A stretch of DNA of 64,000 bases from Salisaeta longa DSM 21114 (GTDB lineage: Bacteria; Bacteroidota; Rhodothermia; Rhodothermales; Salinibacteraceae), in the NCBI RefSeq assembly GCF_000419585.1, contig NZ_ATTH01000001.1:1138005-1202004 (forward strand). The letters are read 5' to 3'. Below are positions 17,814 through 26,709 of this stretch, piece after piece. Both the position numbers and the translations under genes were made by a program. Below the pieces are notes generated by a model. That model was not told the DNA's origin, made no database searches, and saw nothing but the letters and a program-made list of their open reading frames with translations. How positions within the stretch are numbered: position 1 is the first letter of the stretch; each line of letters opens with the position of its first letter.

Positions 17814-18932
17814 ATGGCCGACACCTCATCCACAGATTCGAACAACCGCGCCCCCACAGCGCACGACGTGCACACCGATCAAGACGAATTTCGCACCCTT
17901 GAGCATTTCATCCTGGATCAGCAGGATCGCTTTGCCCATTCCACGGGCGCGTTCTCGCGGCTGCTGCGCGACATTAGCCTTGCCGCAAAGATCGTAAACC
18001 GCGATATGCGCAAGGCGGGGTTGCTCGACATCTACGGCGACACCGGAAAGAAAAACGTGCAGGGCGAGGTACAGCAAAAGATGGATGCCCTGGCCCACCG
18101 CGAGTTTGTACAGGCGCTGCGGCGCGGGGGCGAGTGCTGCCTGATTGGATCGGAGGAGCACGCCGAGGCCATTCCGCTTACCACGCGCGACCCGGCGGGC
18201 GACGAGCCGGGCGACTACATCGTCCTCATGGATCCGCTGGATGGGTCTTCCAACATCGACGTTAACGTCTCCGTGGGCACTATCTTCAGCATCTACCGGC
18301 TCCCGCGCCAAACGAGCCCCTCGGACGTAAGCGTAGACGCGGCCCTGCAGCCGGGCACCGAGCAGGTGGCGGCGGGCTACGTGGTGTATGGCTCTTCGAC
18401 CATGCTGGTGTACACCACGGGCAACGGCGTGAACGGCTTTACACTCGATCCCTCCATCGGCGAGTTTTTGCTGTCGCACCCCAACATCAAAACCCCCAAA
18501 CGCGGACGCATCTTCTCCATCAACGCGGGCTACTACCATTCCTTTGAGGAGGGCCTGCGCCAGTACCTCGACTGGCTGCAAGAGCACGATCCGCAAACCG
18601 GCCGCCCCGCCAAGACGCGCTACATCGGCTCGTTCGTTTCCGACTTCCACCGGAATCTGATGAAGGGCGGCATCTACATGTACCCAGCCACCAAGGGCAG
18701 CCCCGACGGTAAGCTCCGACTCATGTACGAGGCCAACCCGATGGCCATGATTGTGGAGCAGGCCGGCGGCAAGGCGTCGGATGGGCGCCAGCGCATCTTG
18801 GAGAAAACGCCCGAGGCGCTGCACGAGCGCACGCCCCTTTTCATTGGCAGCGCCAACATGGTGGAACGGGCGCAAGCGTTTGTGCAGGGCAGCCCCGATG
18901 CCATCGAGCGGCCCGACCTGGGCGCTGCTTAG
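17814..18932 (+). CDS. fbp: Fructose-1,6-bisphosphatase class I
   Basis: A 372-residue FBPase class I that hydrolyses fructose 1,6-bisphosphate to fructose 6-phosphate in gluconeogenesis. The metal-binding signature DPLDGSSNIDVNVSVG is at about 140-155, preceded by an EEH motif (SEEHAEAI). The substrate-binding region includes RYIGSFVSDFHRNLMKGGIYMYP and the C-terminal KLRLMYEANPMAMIVEQAGG. The N-terminal 25 residues are Ser/Asn/Asp-rich. ATG 17814 was chosen over an upstream in-frame start that would add an unconserved arginine-rich stretch. The gene is encoded alone. Together with acs and the acetate module further on, it is consistent with growth on non-sugar carbon. Confidence 0.95.
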   Translation: MADTSSTDSNNRAPTAHDVHTDQDEFRTLEHFILDQQDRFAHSTGAFSRLLRDISLAAKIVNRDMRKAGLLDIYGDTGKKNVQGEVQQKMDALAHREFVQALRRGGECCLIGSEEHAEAIPLTTRDPAGDEPGDYIVLMDPLDGSSNIDVNVSVGTIFSIYRLPRQTSPSDVSVDAALQPGTEQVAAGYVVYGSSTMLVYTTGNGVNGFTLDPSIGEFLLSHPNIKTPKRGRIFSINAGYYHSFEEGLRQYLDWLQEHDPQTGRPAKTRYIGSFVSDFHRNLMKGGIYMYPATKGSPDGKLRLMYEANPMAMIVEQAGGKASDGRQRILEKTPEALHERTPLFIGSANMVERAQAFVQGSPDAIERPDLGAA

Positions 18933-18999
18933 GCGCTGGTCGCCGCCCTTCGCGGATCGTTCCCGGCAGGGCCGCGGCTACGCACGCCTGGGCCTCTAC

Positions 19000-19521
19000 C
19001 TATTCGGTCGTGGAAGCAACCAGGTCGCTGTATGAAGCGGCCACGAGTTGGTCGTCGGCGATGCCCAGGGCGTCCAGGTGCTGCTGGCACTGTGCCCGCA
19101 GGGTGGCCGGATCGGCCGTGCTCGTCTCGGCGGTTGCTTCGATCTCCACGAAGGTGCCCAGCCCGTGCACGCGATCCAAGTGAAATTTGACGTTGTCGAT
19201 GAAGTAGATGGCCCGCCGCTTATCGACCACCACCCACACGCCCAAAGCAGCGGACAGCACAGCCTTCAGGGCCGCGGGATCTTCCGGCTGCATCCGGTGA
19301 ACATCAGAGGACTTCGGGCCGGCCCGATCGGCGCGCTGGTAGTAAATGAGGTTCGTCTCGATCGTGCCCTCGCGCAGTTTGAGGCGGCCCGTTTCGTTCC
19401 GGAAGTAGGTGTCTACCTGATGATCTTCGCCCACGAAGCGCGCCCCGGCGTGCTCCAGGTAGGCCCGCGGCTGCGCAAGGTCGTTGCAGCGCGCCTTGAT
19501 CTCAACATTTATGTGATGCAT
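19000..19521 (-). CDS. CYTH-domain protein (class IV adenylate cyclase/thiamine triphosphatase fold)
   Basis: A 173-residue CYTH (triphosphate tunnel) protein. It shows the N-terminal VEIKAR (6-11, the ExExK-type strand with the second acidic residue substituted), the D-TYF strand (about 37-41), the RLKLRE strand, IYYQRAD, KRRAIYF and the late HLDRVHGLGTFVEIEA strand typical of CyaB-like members. The fold binds triphosphates with divalent metal; products may be cAMP, or hydrolysis of ThTP or polyphosphate. The exact reaction cannot be read from sequence. ATG 19521. Convergent with fbp and divergent from the small membrane protein gene. Confidence 0.8.
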   Translation of the reverse strand: MHHINVEIKARCNDLAQPRAYLEHAGARFVGEDHQVDTYFRNETGRLKLREGTIETNLIYYQRADRAGPKSSDVHRMQPEDPAALKAVLSAALGVWVVVDKRRAIYFIDNVKFHLDRVHGLGTFVEIEATAETSTADPATLRAQCQQHLDALGIADDQLVAASYSDLVASTTE

Positions 19522-19608
19522 GGGTGCGGGACGTGACTTTTAACGACGGGTGAACGTACATTACCGCATAGTTGATTGACGGTTGTTCAATGCTTGCAGA
19601 GGTTCTCC

Positions 19609-19857
19609 ATGCTGGAGCTTGCTGTTCTGTTCCTGAGTGCGCTGCCGTTTGTGATGGGACTCTACGTGCTGGAGCTCATCAACCGGCGCCGCAACGATCC
19701 GCCCGACGATGACGGCCCGCCACGCCGCGATCCGCCTCCGCCCTTGCCGCGGGTACCGGTATCGCCCGGCCGGCGGCCGCGCCAGCACCGCGACCGGACC
19801 GCACGTCCCCGCGCAACGCCACGCCAACCCACGCGTACACGGCGCACGCGCTCCTAA
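19609..19857 (+). CDS. Small membrane protein with Arg/Pro-rich tail
   Basis: An 82-residue protein from ATG 19609. The first 24 residues form one hydrophobic transmembrane helix. The remainder is strongly basic and proline-rich (repeated Arg-Pro pairs). No family is recognised, and the Arg/Pro tail would also be expected in a GC-rich frame-shadow. The membrane helix with starting Met-Leu-Glu and the position 27 bases before the DUF389 gene support a real gene of low confidence. The basic tail could contact nucleic acid or acidic proteins. Confidence 0.4.
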   Translation: MLELAVLFLSALPFVMGLYVLELINRRRNDPPDDDGPPRRDPPPPLPRVPVSPGRRPRQHRDRTARPRATPRQPTRTRRTRS

Positions 19858-19884
19858 CCAACGTGCCTCCTCCGCTCCGCTGCC

Positions 19885-20880
19885 GTGGCCCTTCGCCTCC
19901 TCGACGTGTACGCCGCACCCGATGCCCTCGACCGCATCACCCGTACCTGGCCCGCGGACGTGGACCTCATCGACCGCCGCACGCTCAACCTAACAGGCGA
20001 CGATCGACAGCTCGCACGGCTCTTGGTCGATGCGCGCTACAGCGAAGCCGCCCTCGACCACCTGGAGCACCACGCGGGTCCCGATGTGCGCGTCGTGGTG
20101 AGCACCGTGAATGCCACGCTGCCGCGTCCGGAGCTAGCGGATGAGGCCCCCGAGGATGAAGACACCGCCACGTCTCGCATCAACCGCGAGGAGCTGTATG
20201 CCGACCTCAGCGAAGCGGTCTCCGTTACGCCGGTGCATTTCGCGCTCGTCGTCCTCTCTACCATCGTTGCCGCCGCGGGCATTTTACGTGACAGCGTAGC
20301 CGTCGTGATCGGCGCGATGGTCATCGCGCCCCTCATCGGTCCCAACATCGCGCTGGCGCTGGGCACCACCCTCGCCGACCGCGAGCTGCTGAAACGGGCG
20401 ACGCAGGTCAACCTGCTGGGCCTTTTGCTTGCGTTCGGGCTGTCGTGGGCGTTGGGCATGGCCATCCCCGTAGATGCTTCCATTGGGGAAATCAGTGCGC
20501 GGACGCAGGTGGGCCTCAGCGATGTGCTCTTGGCCCTGGCGGCGGGCATCGCCGGGGCGCTCTCTACCACGCGCGGCCTCTCGACGGCCCTGGTGGGCGT
20601 GATGGTCGCCGTTGCGCTGATGCCGCCGCTGGTGGTGCTCGGGCTACTGCTGGGCAGCGCGCAATGGACGCTGGCGGGCCACACCGGTCTCCTGCTCACG
20701 ACGAACGTGGTGGGGGTTAACCTTGCCGCGGTAGGCACTTTCTTGGCCCAGGGCATTCGGCCCGGCACGTGGTACGAAGCCCAAAAGGCCCGGCAAGCCA
20801 CGCGGTGGGCGCTGCTGCTGTGGACGACCGCGCTGGCCGTTCTGGTGGTGGCCATCTTGGCGGCCAACGGCTGGCTGTAG
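19885..20880 (+). CDS. DUF389 (TIGR00341-like) integral membrane protein
   Basis: A 331-residue protein. The first 110 residues form a soluble acidic domain, then about six transmembrane segments begin at residue 118. The conserved DUF389 string is visible: SRINREELYADL, then AAAGILRDSVAVVIGAMVIAPLIGP, DVLLALAAGIAGALS and LVGVMVAVALMPPLVV. Members of this family are widespread in bacteria and archaea, and their function is unknown; a transporter or stress-related role is commonly guessed. GTG 19885 was used as start. It follows the small Arg-rich membrane protein gene and ends just before a convergent pair of genes. Confidence 0.75.
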   Translation: MALRLLDVYAAPDALDRITRTWPADVDLIDRRTLNLTGDDRQLARLLVDARYSEAALDHLEHHAGPDVRVVVSTVNATLPRPELADEAPEDEDTATSRINREELYADLSEAVSVTPVHFALVVLSTIVAAAGILRDSVAVVIGAMVIAPLIGPNIALALGTTLADRELLKRATQVNLLGLLLAFGLSWALGMAIPVDASIGEISARTQVGLSDVLLALAAGIAGALSTTRGLSTALVGVMVAVALMPPLVVLGLLLGSAQWTLAGHTGLLLTTNVVGVNLAAVGTFLAQGIRPGTWYEAQKARQATRWALLLWTTALAVLVVAILAANGWL

Positions 20881-20908
20881 CCTCCACAAGCCGCTTGGCC
20901 GCGGGCGC

Positions 20909-21571
20909 TTAGCCGAGGGCACGGAGGGTGGCGTAGCGCATCCGGCCGGTGCCGTGCGCGCTGCGAACCATGACGGGCACCGGGTGGTGAAACGCGGGCC
21001 CGTCGAGCACAAACGTGTGGAAGGCCCCGTCTTCGCCGCACGGATCGACGGTGTCCGGCAGGGCATCGAGCAGGGCCGCATCGTACGGACGTCCGGCAAA
21101 CGACGCATCGAGCTGTATGGTATCGACGCTGGTGATAACCGCGCGATGCGTTTGGACGACGGCCTTGGCCAGCGCTTCCGTGTCGGTGCCCCACAGCGGA
21201 ACGTGGGGCGTCATGCCAAGGCGGGTGAGCAGCGCCTCGCGATAGCGCCGCACATCCTCCAGGTACAAATCGCCAACGGCCACATCTTCAACCCCCGCCG
21301 CCCGCCATTCATCGAGCGCCGCATCAAGGGCCTGTTCGTATTGCGCGTTCGTAGGCGCATCGGGCACGCGCATCACCGTCAGCGGCAGGCCCACAGCCGA
21401 CGCCTGCGCCCGGATGAGCGGCAGCGGCGTACCGTGCGCCTGCACTGCATCGTCCGTCGTTACGGTTACTAGTAATCCCGCGGGGATCCACTCGGAGGCC
21501 GCCCGCAGCGCGCGCAGCATCCAGGCGCTATCCTTGCCGCCGCTCCACAACAATCCGATCGGCTGCGGCAT
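20909..21571 (-). CDS. DUF71-type ATP-pyrophosphatase, diphthine--ammonia ligase-like
   Basis: A 220-residue PP-loop protein. The P-loop SGGKDS (near residue 10-15) is intact, followed by a Rossmann-like ATPase core with VTTDDAVQAHG and the DUF71 pattern VEDVAVGDLYLEDVRRYREALLTRLGM (about 97-123). Archaeal and eukaryotic relatives amidate diphthine on EF2; bacterial relatives of this family are of uncertain role, and no diphthamide pathway is expected here. The GTG/ATG starts near 21571-21577 overlap or abut the stop of the aminopeptidase gene, so the two are translationally coupled on the minus strand. Confidence 0.8.
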   Translation of the reverse strand: MPQPIGLLWSGGKDSAWMLRALRAASEWIPAGLLVTVTTDDAVQAHGTPLPLIRAQASAVGLPLTVMRVPDAPTNAQYEQALDAALDEWRAAGVEDVAVGDLYLEDVRRYREALLTRLGMTPHVPLWGTDTEALAKAVVQTHRAVITSVDTIQLDASFAGRPYDAALLDALPDTVDPCGEDGAFHTFVLDGPAFHHPVPVMVRSAHGTGRMRYATLRALG

Positions 21572-21573
21572 GG

Positions 21574-22983
21574 TCACTCCGTGGCGGGTTCAACGGCGCG
21601 TTCCATTTCCGCCAGCACCTCCTCCGGCGCCTTGGGGATGGGCGGGCCCAGCACGCGGTAGCCGTCAGATGTGATGAGCACGTCGTCCTCGATGCGCACG
21701 CCGCCCAGGGAGCGAAAGGCCTCCACCGCGCCGTAGTTGATGAACGACGTGTGCCGGTCGTCGGCCTTCCAGCGGTCGATGAGCGCCGGGATGAAGTAAC
21801 AGCCGGGCTCCACCGTCACCACAAAACCCTCGGCCAGGGGCCGCGCCAAGCGTAGCGCGCTCAAGCCAAATTGCTCGCTGCGCGTGTACGCCTCGGTGTA
21901 GCCCACGTATGCCTCGCCCAGGCCCTCCATGTCGTGCACGTCGAGGCCCATCATGTGGCCCAATCCGTGCGGAAAGAACAGCGCGTGCGCGCCGGCCTGC
22001 ACCGAGGCCTCTACGTCGCCCATCATGAGACCAATGGATTGGAGGTGTTCGGTGAGCGTGCGGGCCGCAGCCAGGTGTACGTCGCGGAAGGGCACGCCCG
22101 GACGAAGCTGTGCGAGCGCCGTGTGTTGCGCCGCGAGCACCGCCTCGTAGATGGCGCGCTGCTTGGTCGTAAACGCTCCGCTTACGGGCATAGTGCGGGT
22201 GATGTCGCCCGCGTAGTACGACGGCGCAGTGGCGCCCGCATCCACGAGCAGCAGGTCGCCATCGGCCAGCGTGTCCGTCTGGTGATGATTGTGCAGCACC
22301 TCGCCGTGTACCGAGCACGTCATCGAAAACGCCAGGCGTCCGCCCGAAGCGCGCGCGATGCCCTCCAGGCGTCCGGCAATGGTGCGCTCGTGCACGCCGG
22401 GGGCCGCCATGCGCATGGCGGTGGTGTGCATGCGTGCGGTGGTGCGTACGGCGCGCTCAATCTCGGTCACCTCGGCAGCAGACTTCACCGAGCGCTGCGC
22501 GACGACCGCCCGAATGAGTGGCTCGGAGACGTGCTCGTCGACCGCCGCGGGCGCTACGGCCAACAGATTGGCCCACGTCTGGCGGTGGGCGGCGCGGTAG
22601 GGCGGAAGGAGGTGCACGGTTCGTCCGCCGGCCTGTGCCGTTTGCACATCAGCGGCCAGCTGCGCCCACGGCGCCGTCGCCTCGATGCCAGCCCGGGCGG
22701 CGCGGTCCTCCAGCGCGGGCTGCGGCCCCATCCACACCACATCATCCAAGCTCGGATCGTCGCCGTAGAGCGTCACCGCACCGCTCTCCACATCCAGCGC
22801 CACCGCCACCTTGGGCCGATCGACGCCCGCGTAGTACATCACGGTGCTGTCTTGCCAAAAGGGATACAGGTTGTCGGCATAGTTTTGCGGACTTGGGCCG
22901 TTGCCCAACAGCACCACCAGGCCTTCGTCTAGCGTGTCGAGAAGGGTACGGCGGCGGGCGGTGTATTCCGAAGCGTCGAACAT
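21574..22983 (-). CDS. pepP: Xaa-Pro aminopeptidase (aminopeptidase P, M24B)
   Basis: A 469-residue M24 metallopeptidase that removes N-terminal residues preceding proline. The N-terminal AMP_N-like domain (ARRRTLLDTLDEGLVVLLG ... FWQDSTVMYYAG) is followed by a pita-bread catalytic domain with metal ligands VDAGA (Asp) and DITRTMP (Asp). HGLGHMMGLDVHD carries the His ligand, VTVEPGCYF the Glu, and GVRIEDD the second Glu. All five are present, so two metal ions can bind. ATG 22983 was chosen; the frame continues upstream without homology. The stop overlaps the next gene downstream (the ATP-pyrophosphatase), implying an operon. Divergent from the reductase gene. Confidence 0.9.
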   Translation of the reverse strand: MFDASEYTARRRTLLDTLDEGLVVLLGNGPSPQNYADNLYPFWQDSTVMYYAGVDRPKVAVALDVESGAVTLYGDDPSLDDVVWMGPQPALEDRAARAGIEATAPWAQLAADVQTAQAGGRTVHLLPPYRAAHRQTWANLLAVAPAAVDEHVSEPLIRAVVAQRSVKSAAEVTEIERAVRTTARMHTTAMRMAAPGVHERTIAGRLEGIARASGGRLAFSMTCSVHGEVLHNHHQTDTLADGDLLLVDAGATAPSYYAGDITRTMPVSGAFTTKQRAIYEAVLAAQHTALAQLRPGVPFRDVHLAAARTLTEHLQSIGLMMGDVEASVQAGAHALFFPHGLGHMMGLDVHDMEGLGEAYVGYTEAYTRSEQFGLSALRLARPLAEGFVVTVEPGCYFIPALIDRWKADDRHTSFINYGAVEAFRSLGGVRIEDDVLITSDGYRVLGPPIPKAPEEVLAEMERAVEPATE

Positions 22984-23120
22984 AGCAGACGGGCGATAAG
23001 TGCAACATGCAATGACGTGGTAATATACCGGCGCCGATATAGGCGCGCTATGAAATCCGCGGAGCCCGTGAAGCGCTCCGCTCGTTGCCACTTTTTTCTT
23101 TATCGCATAGGGCTTGGGTT

Positions 23121-24158
23121 ATGATTCTTATCTACGGCGCGTACGGCTACACGGGGACACTCATCACAGAACAGGCCGTTGCGGAGGGCCTCCACCCGGT
23201 GCTCGCGGGGCGCAACGCAGCCAAGGTGCAGGCGCTGGCCGGCCGCTGGGACCTCTCGTACCGGGCGGTTGCGCTGGATGACGCTGAAGGGCTGCGGGCC
23301 ATGCTGGAGGATGTGCAGTGCGTCATTCATTGCGCCGGCCCCTTCCAGGATACCTCACCGCCCATGGTGGCCGCGTGCCTCGCCACCGGGACGCATTACC
23401 TCGACATCACCGGCGAGATTCCGGTGCTGGAGGCGTTGGCGGCCGAGGACGACGCGGCCCGCGCGGCAGGGATTGCGTTGCTTCCGGCCGTTGGCTTCGA
23501 TGTGGTACCCACCGACTGCCTCGCGGCGTACGTGTCGGATCAACTGCCCGAGGCCACGGCGCTGGATATTGCATTTGCCGGATTGGGGCGCATCTCGCGC
23601 GGCACCGCACGCACGGCCCTGCGACAGCTCGGGGCGCCGGGGCAGGTCCGCCGCAACGGGGCGCTGATGCCCATTCCCGCCGGGTCGCGCACCCGCACGG
23701 TCGACTTTGGGCGCGGGCCGCGTACGGTCACCACCATTCCGTGGGGCGACCTGGCCACCGCCTACCGTACCACCGGCATCCCCAACATTACCGCCTACAC
23801 CCAACTTCCAGCCCTGGCACGCCGGCTGCTGCAATGGAGCCAGCCACTCGAACCGCTCCTGCAGAGCAGCGCCGTTCAACACCTGCTTGACCGGGCGGTG
23901 CAGGCACTACCCGCGGGGCCCACACCCGACGAGCGCGCCGCGGGGTCGGTGCACGTCTGGGCCCAGGCCACGGCGGGCGAGCGTACCGTTACGGCCCGGC
24001 TCCATGGGCCCGATGGCTACGCCTTTACCGCACGGACGGCCGTTGCCGCTGCGCAACGCGTTGTGGAGGACACGCTGCGAGGATTTCACACGCCCGCCAC
24101 GGCGTTTGGCCCGGACTTCGTCCTTGGCATCGAAGGCGTGACGCGCGAGGACGTGTAG
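23121..24158 (+). CDS. Saccharopine-dehydrogenase-family NAD(P)-binding protein
   Basis: A 345-residue protein starting with a Rossmann nucleotide-binding motif: YGAYGYTGTLITEQ (about 4-17), followed by LAGRNAAKVQALA. The CAGPF and YLDITGEIPVLEAL stretches (about 75-110) and the GIALLPAVGFDVVPTDCL strand (about 124-141) are diagnostic of the saccharopine-dehydrogenase/trans-acting enoyl reductase family. These proteins are reductases of unsaturated lipids or unknown substrates. The frame 12 codons upstream has no conserved signal, so ATG 23121 was used. It is divergent from the pepP gene with 137 bases between them, and is followed by the 350-base region upstream of acs. Confidence 0.75.
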   Translation: MILIYGAYGYTGTLITEQAVAEGLHPVLAGRNAAKVQALAGRWDLSYRAVALDDAEGLRAMLEDVQCVIHCAGPFQDTSPPMVAACLATGTHYLDITGEIPVLEALAAEDDAARAAGIALLPAVGFDVVPTDCLAAYVSDQLPEATALDIAFAGLGRISRGTARTALRQLGAPGQVRRNGALMPIPAGSRTRTVDFGRGPRTVTTIPWGDLATAYRTTGIPNITAYTQLPALARRLLQWSQPLEPLLQSSAVQHLLDRAVQALPAGPTPDERAAGSVHVWAQATAGERTVTARLHGPDGYAFTARTAVAAAQRVVEDTLRGFHTPATAFGPDFVLGIEGVTREDV

Positions 24159-24509
24159 ACGCTACTAGACGCTACTTCAAATGCAGGCATCTGCGCGAAC
24201 CCGGGGCTGAAGCCGCGAGCCTCTTATCAACATCGTGCATTGCGGCAGAGCGCCCGCCCATCGTGTCGGCTGTAACTTGCCTAGGAGGTCAAGATCCGCC
24301 TGCGACGCCCGTCACACATCCACACTTCGTTTATTTTCTGGAAGCGCTTGCATTTCACACCCCTCATTTATTACGTTTTGGTTGACAATTCAAGGCCAAC
24401 TTGCCTTGAGCAGTCCACAGCACGCAAATACAACCACGTACGTGGTGCTTCCTCAGCAAGTATTGCTGAATAGTAATCAATCGATTGTACCGACTGATCC
24501 CCTGACGTT
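24159..24509 (+). other. Regulatory region upstream of acs
   Basis: A 350-base AT-richer region with no credible gene. It contains a 7-bp dyad TCAAGGC/GCCTTGA (24390-24409) and a perfect 14-bp palindrome at 24433-24446. It probably holds the acs promoter and control sites. Confidence 0.45.
24433..24446. promoter_or_regulatory. Perfect 14-bp palindrome upstream of acs (possible operator)
   Basis: ACCACGTACGTGGT is its own reverse complement and lies 64 bases before the acs start. A perfect 14-bp palindrome is unlikely by chance here and has the size of a dimeric regulator site. No regulator can be named from sequence alone. Confidence 0.4.
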
Positions 24510-26510
24510 ATGGCTGATCAAGATGCACAGGTTACCGCGGCCTATTCCGGACGTGACGACCGCTACCCGCCTTCCGACGCATTCCGCGCCGACGCCCACA
24601 TTGGTTCGGAAGCCGAATACGACGCCCTGTACCGCCGCTCGATCGAAGATAACGAGGCATTTTGGGACGAGCAGGCCGACCGCATCGACTGGTTTGAACC
24701 GTACGATACGGTCAAGAATGTGTCGTATGCGCCGGGCGATGTCTCCATTGCGTGGTACGAAGGCGGCGTCACCAATGCGTGCCACAACGCCGTCGACCGC
24801 CACCTGGACGCGCGCGGCGACCAGACCGCACTCATCTTTGAGCCGGACGACCCCGCAACCGATTCCGCCCAGCACATCACCTACAACGACTTGCACCGCG
24901 AGGTGTCGCGCCTGGCCAACGTCCTGAAGGCGCACGGCGTAGAAAAGGGCGACCGCGTCACGCTCTACCTCCCCATGATTCCGGAGGCCGCGTATGCCAT
25001 GCTCGCCTGCGCGCGCATCGGGGCGCCGCACTCGGTCGTGTTTGCGGGCTTCTCGCCCGACGCCCTCGCCGATCGCATCCTCGACTGCGAATCCGACTTC
25101 CTGATTACCGCGGATGAGGGCAAGCGCGGCGGCAAGCGCGTGCCGCTCAAGAAAAACGCCGATAAGGCGCTGGAGCAGTGCCCCAACGTAGACACCGTGC
25201 TCGTCGTCCAAAACTCCGGCGGCGCCATCGACTGGCACGAGGGCCGCGACGTATGGTACCACGACGCCATCGCCGACGCCGACGACACGTGCCCGTGCGA
25301 ACCGATGGACGCCGAAGACCCGCTCTTTATCCTGTACACCTCCGGCTCAACCGGCAAGCCGAAGGGTGTGCTGCACACCACGGGCGGCTACTGCGTGTAC
25401 ACGAGCATGACGCACGAGTACGTGTTCGACCTGCACGAAGACGATGTCTTCTGGTGCACGGCCGACGTGGGATGGATTACCGGCCACAGCTACATCGTGT
25501 ACGGCCCGCTCATCAACGGAAGCACGCAGGTTTTCTTTGAAGGCACGCCCACCTACCCCGATGCCTCGCGCCTGTGGGAGGTGGTGGACAAGCACGACGT
25601 GAGCATCTTCTACACGGCGCCCACGGCCATCCGGGCGCTCATGCGGCAAGGCGACGACTATGTCACCCAAACCGATCGCTCGTCGCTGCGCGTGCTGGGC
25701 ACCGTCGGCGAGCCGATCAATCCGGAGGCCTGGAAATGGTACTACAACGTGGTAGGCGAAGGCCGCTGCCCCATCGTAGACACCTGGTGGCAGACGGAAA
25801 CCGGCGGCATCATGCTCACGGGCCTGCCCGGCGCCGTAGCACAGAAGCCCGGATCGGCCGCCAAGCCGTTCTTTGGCATTCAGCCGGAAGTGGTGGATGC
25901 CGCCGGCACGGTGCAAGAAGGTGCCACCGAAGGCATCCTCACCATCGCCGACTCGTGGCCCGGCCAGATGCGCACCGTCTACAAAAACCACGAGCGCTTC
26001 CAGAATACGTACTTCTCGCAGTACCCCAACAAGTACTACACGGGCGACGGCTGCCGGCGCGACGAAGACGGCTACTACTGGATTACCGGCCGCGTGGACG
26101 ACGTCCTAAACGTGAGCGGGCACCGCATTGGCACGGCCGAGCTTGAAAGCGCCCTCGTATCGCACGACGGCGTGGCCGAAGCCGCCGTGGTGGGCTATCC
26201 GCACAAGGTGAAGGGCCAGGGCATCTTTGCCTACGTGACGCTCATCAAAGACGTCGATGCGTCGGCCGACCTGCGCGAGGAGCTGGTGCAACACGTGCGC
26301 AAGCACATCGGGCCCATCGCCACACCCGACTACATCCAGTTCACCGACGCCCTCCCCAAAACGCGTTCGGGCAAGATCATGCGGCGCATCATCCGCAAGA
26401 TTGCAGCCGGCTCGTACGACGACCTGGGCGACACCTCCACGCTCGCCGATCCGGGAGTGGTGCACAGCCTCATCGACGACCGCAAACAAGTAGAGCTCTC
26501 GGGCACCTAG
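24510..26510 (+). CDS. acs: Acetyl-CoA synthetase
   Basis: A 666-residue AMP-forming acetate:CoA ligase, the usual length. The adenylate motif [11 protein letters not shown] is at about 276-286, the acetate-specific WWQTETGG at about 426-433, the ATP-binding [20 protein letters not shown] at about 510-530 and the C-terminal [11 protein letters not shown] (lysine about 622, the residue acetylated in Acs). The upstream N-terminal acidic region is typical. It makes acetyl-CoA from acetate, ATP and CoA. The following genes encode a porin and a sodium-coupled carboxylate symporter, so the locus forms an acetate-uptake and activation unit. ATG 24510 follows the regulatory region with a palindrome. 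Confidence 0.97.
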   Translation: MADQDAQVTAAYSGRDDRYPPSDAFRADAHIGSEAEYDALYRRSIEDNEAFWDEQADRIDWFEPYDTVKNVSYAPGDVSIAWYEGGVTNACHNAVDRHLDARGDQTALIFEPDDPATDSAQHITYNDLHREVSRLANVLKAHGVEKGDRVTLYLPMIPEAAYAMLACARIGAPHSVVFAGFSPDALADRILDCESDFLITADEGKRGGKRVPLKKNADKALEQCPNVDTVLVVQNSGGAIDWHEGRDVWYHDAIADADDTCPCEPMDAEDPLFILYTSGSTGKPKGVLHTTGGYCVYTSMTHEYVFDLHEDDVFWCTADVGWITGHSYIVYGPLINGSTQVFFEGTPTYPDASRLWEVVDKHDVSIFYTAPTAIRALMRQGDDYVTQTDRSSLRVLGTVGEPINPEAWKWYYNVVGEGRCPIVDTWWQTETGGIMLTGLPGAVAQKPGSAAKPFFGIQPEVVDAAGTVQEGATEGILTIADSWPGQMRTVYKNHERFQNTYFSQYPNKYYTGDGCRRDEDGYYWITGRVDDVLNVSGHRIGTAELESALVSHDGVAEAAVVGYPHKVKGQGIFAYVTLIKDVDASADLREELVQHVRKHIGPIATPDYIQFTDALPKTRSGKIMRRIIRKIAAGSYDDLGDTSTLADPGVVHSLIDDRKQVELSGT

Positions 26511-26568
26511 TGCGCCCCGTGGGGTGGGGGCGTGCTCGTACGACGCGCGCGCCCACCACACACAAAAA

Positions 26569-26607
26569 CGCCCAACCAGACGCAGCGGCAACTGCGTCGA
26601 TCGGGCG
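26569..26607. terminator. Hairpin between acs and the porin gene
   Basis: CGCCC (26569-26573) and GGGCG (26603-26607) bracket an inner perfect stem GACGCAG (26579-26585)/CTGCGTC (26592-26598). A run of five A lies just before the left arm, which would be a T-run on the minus strand. On the plus strand there is no T-run, so termination of acs is only suggested. Confidence 0.35.
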
Positions 26608-26709
26608 CTCATGGTTCACGGCGCGGTGCAGGCCAACGTTGGGAGACGCACGCCCTGCACGCGCCACCACTGACACACACAGGCTATCGCACCAAACGAC
26701 AGACTTGTC

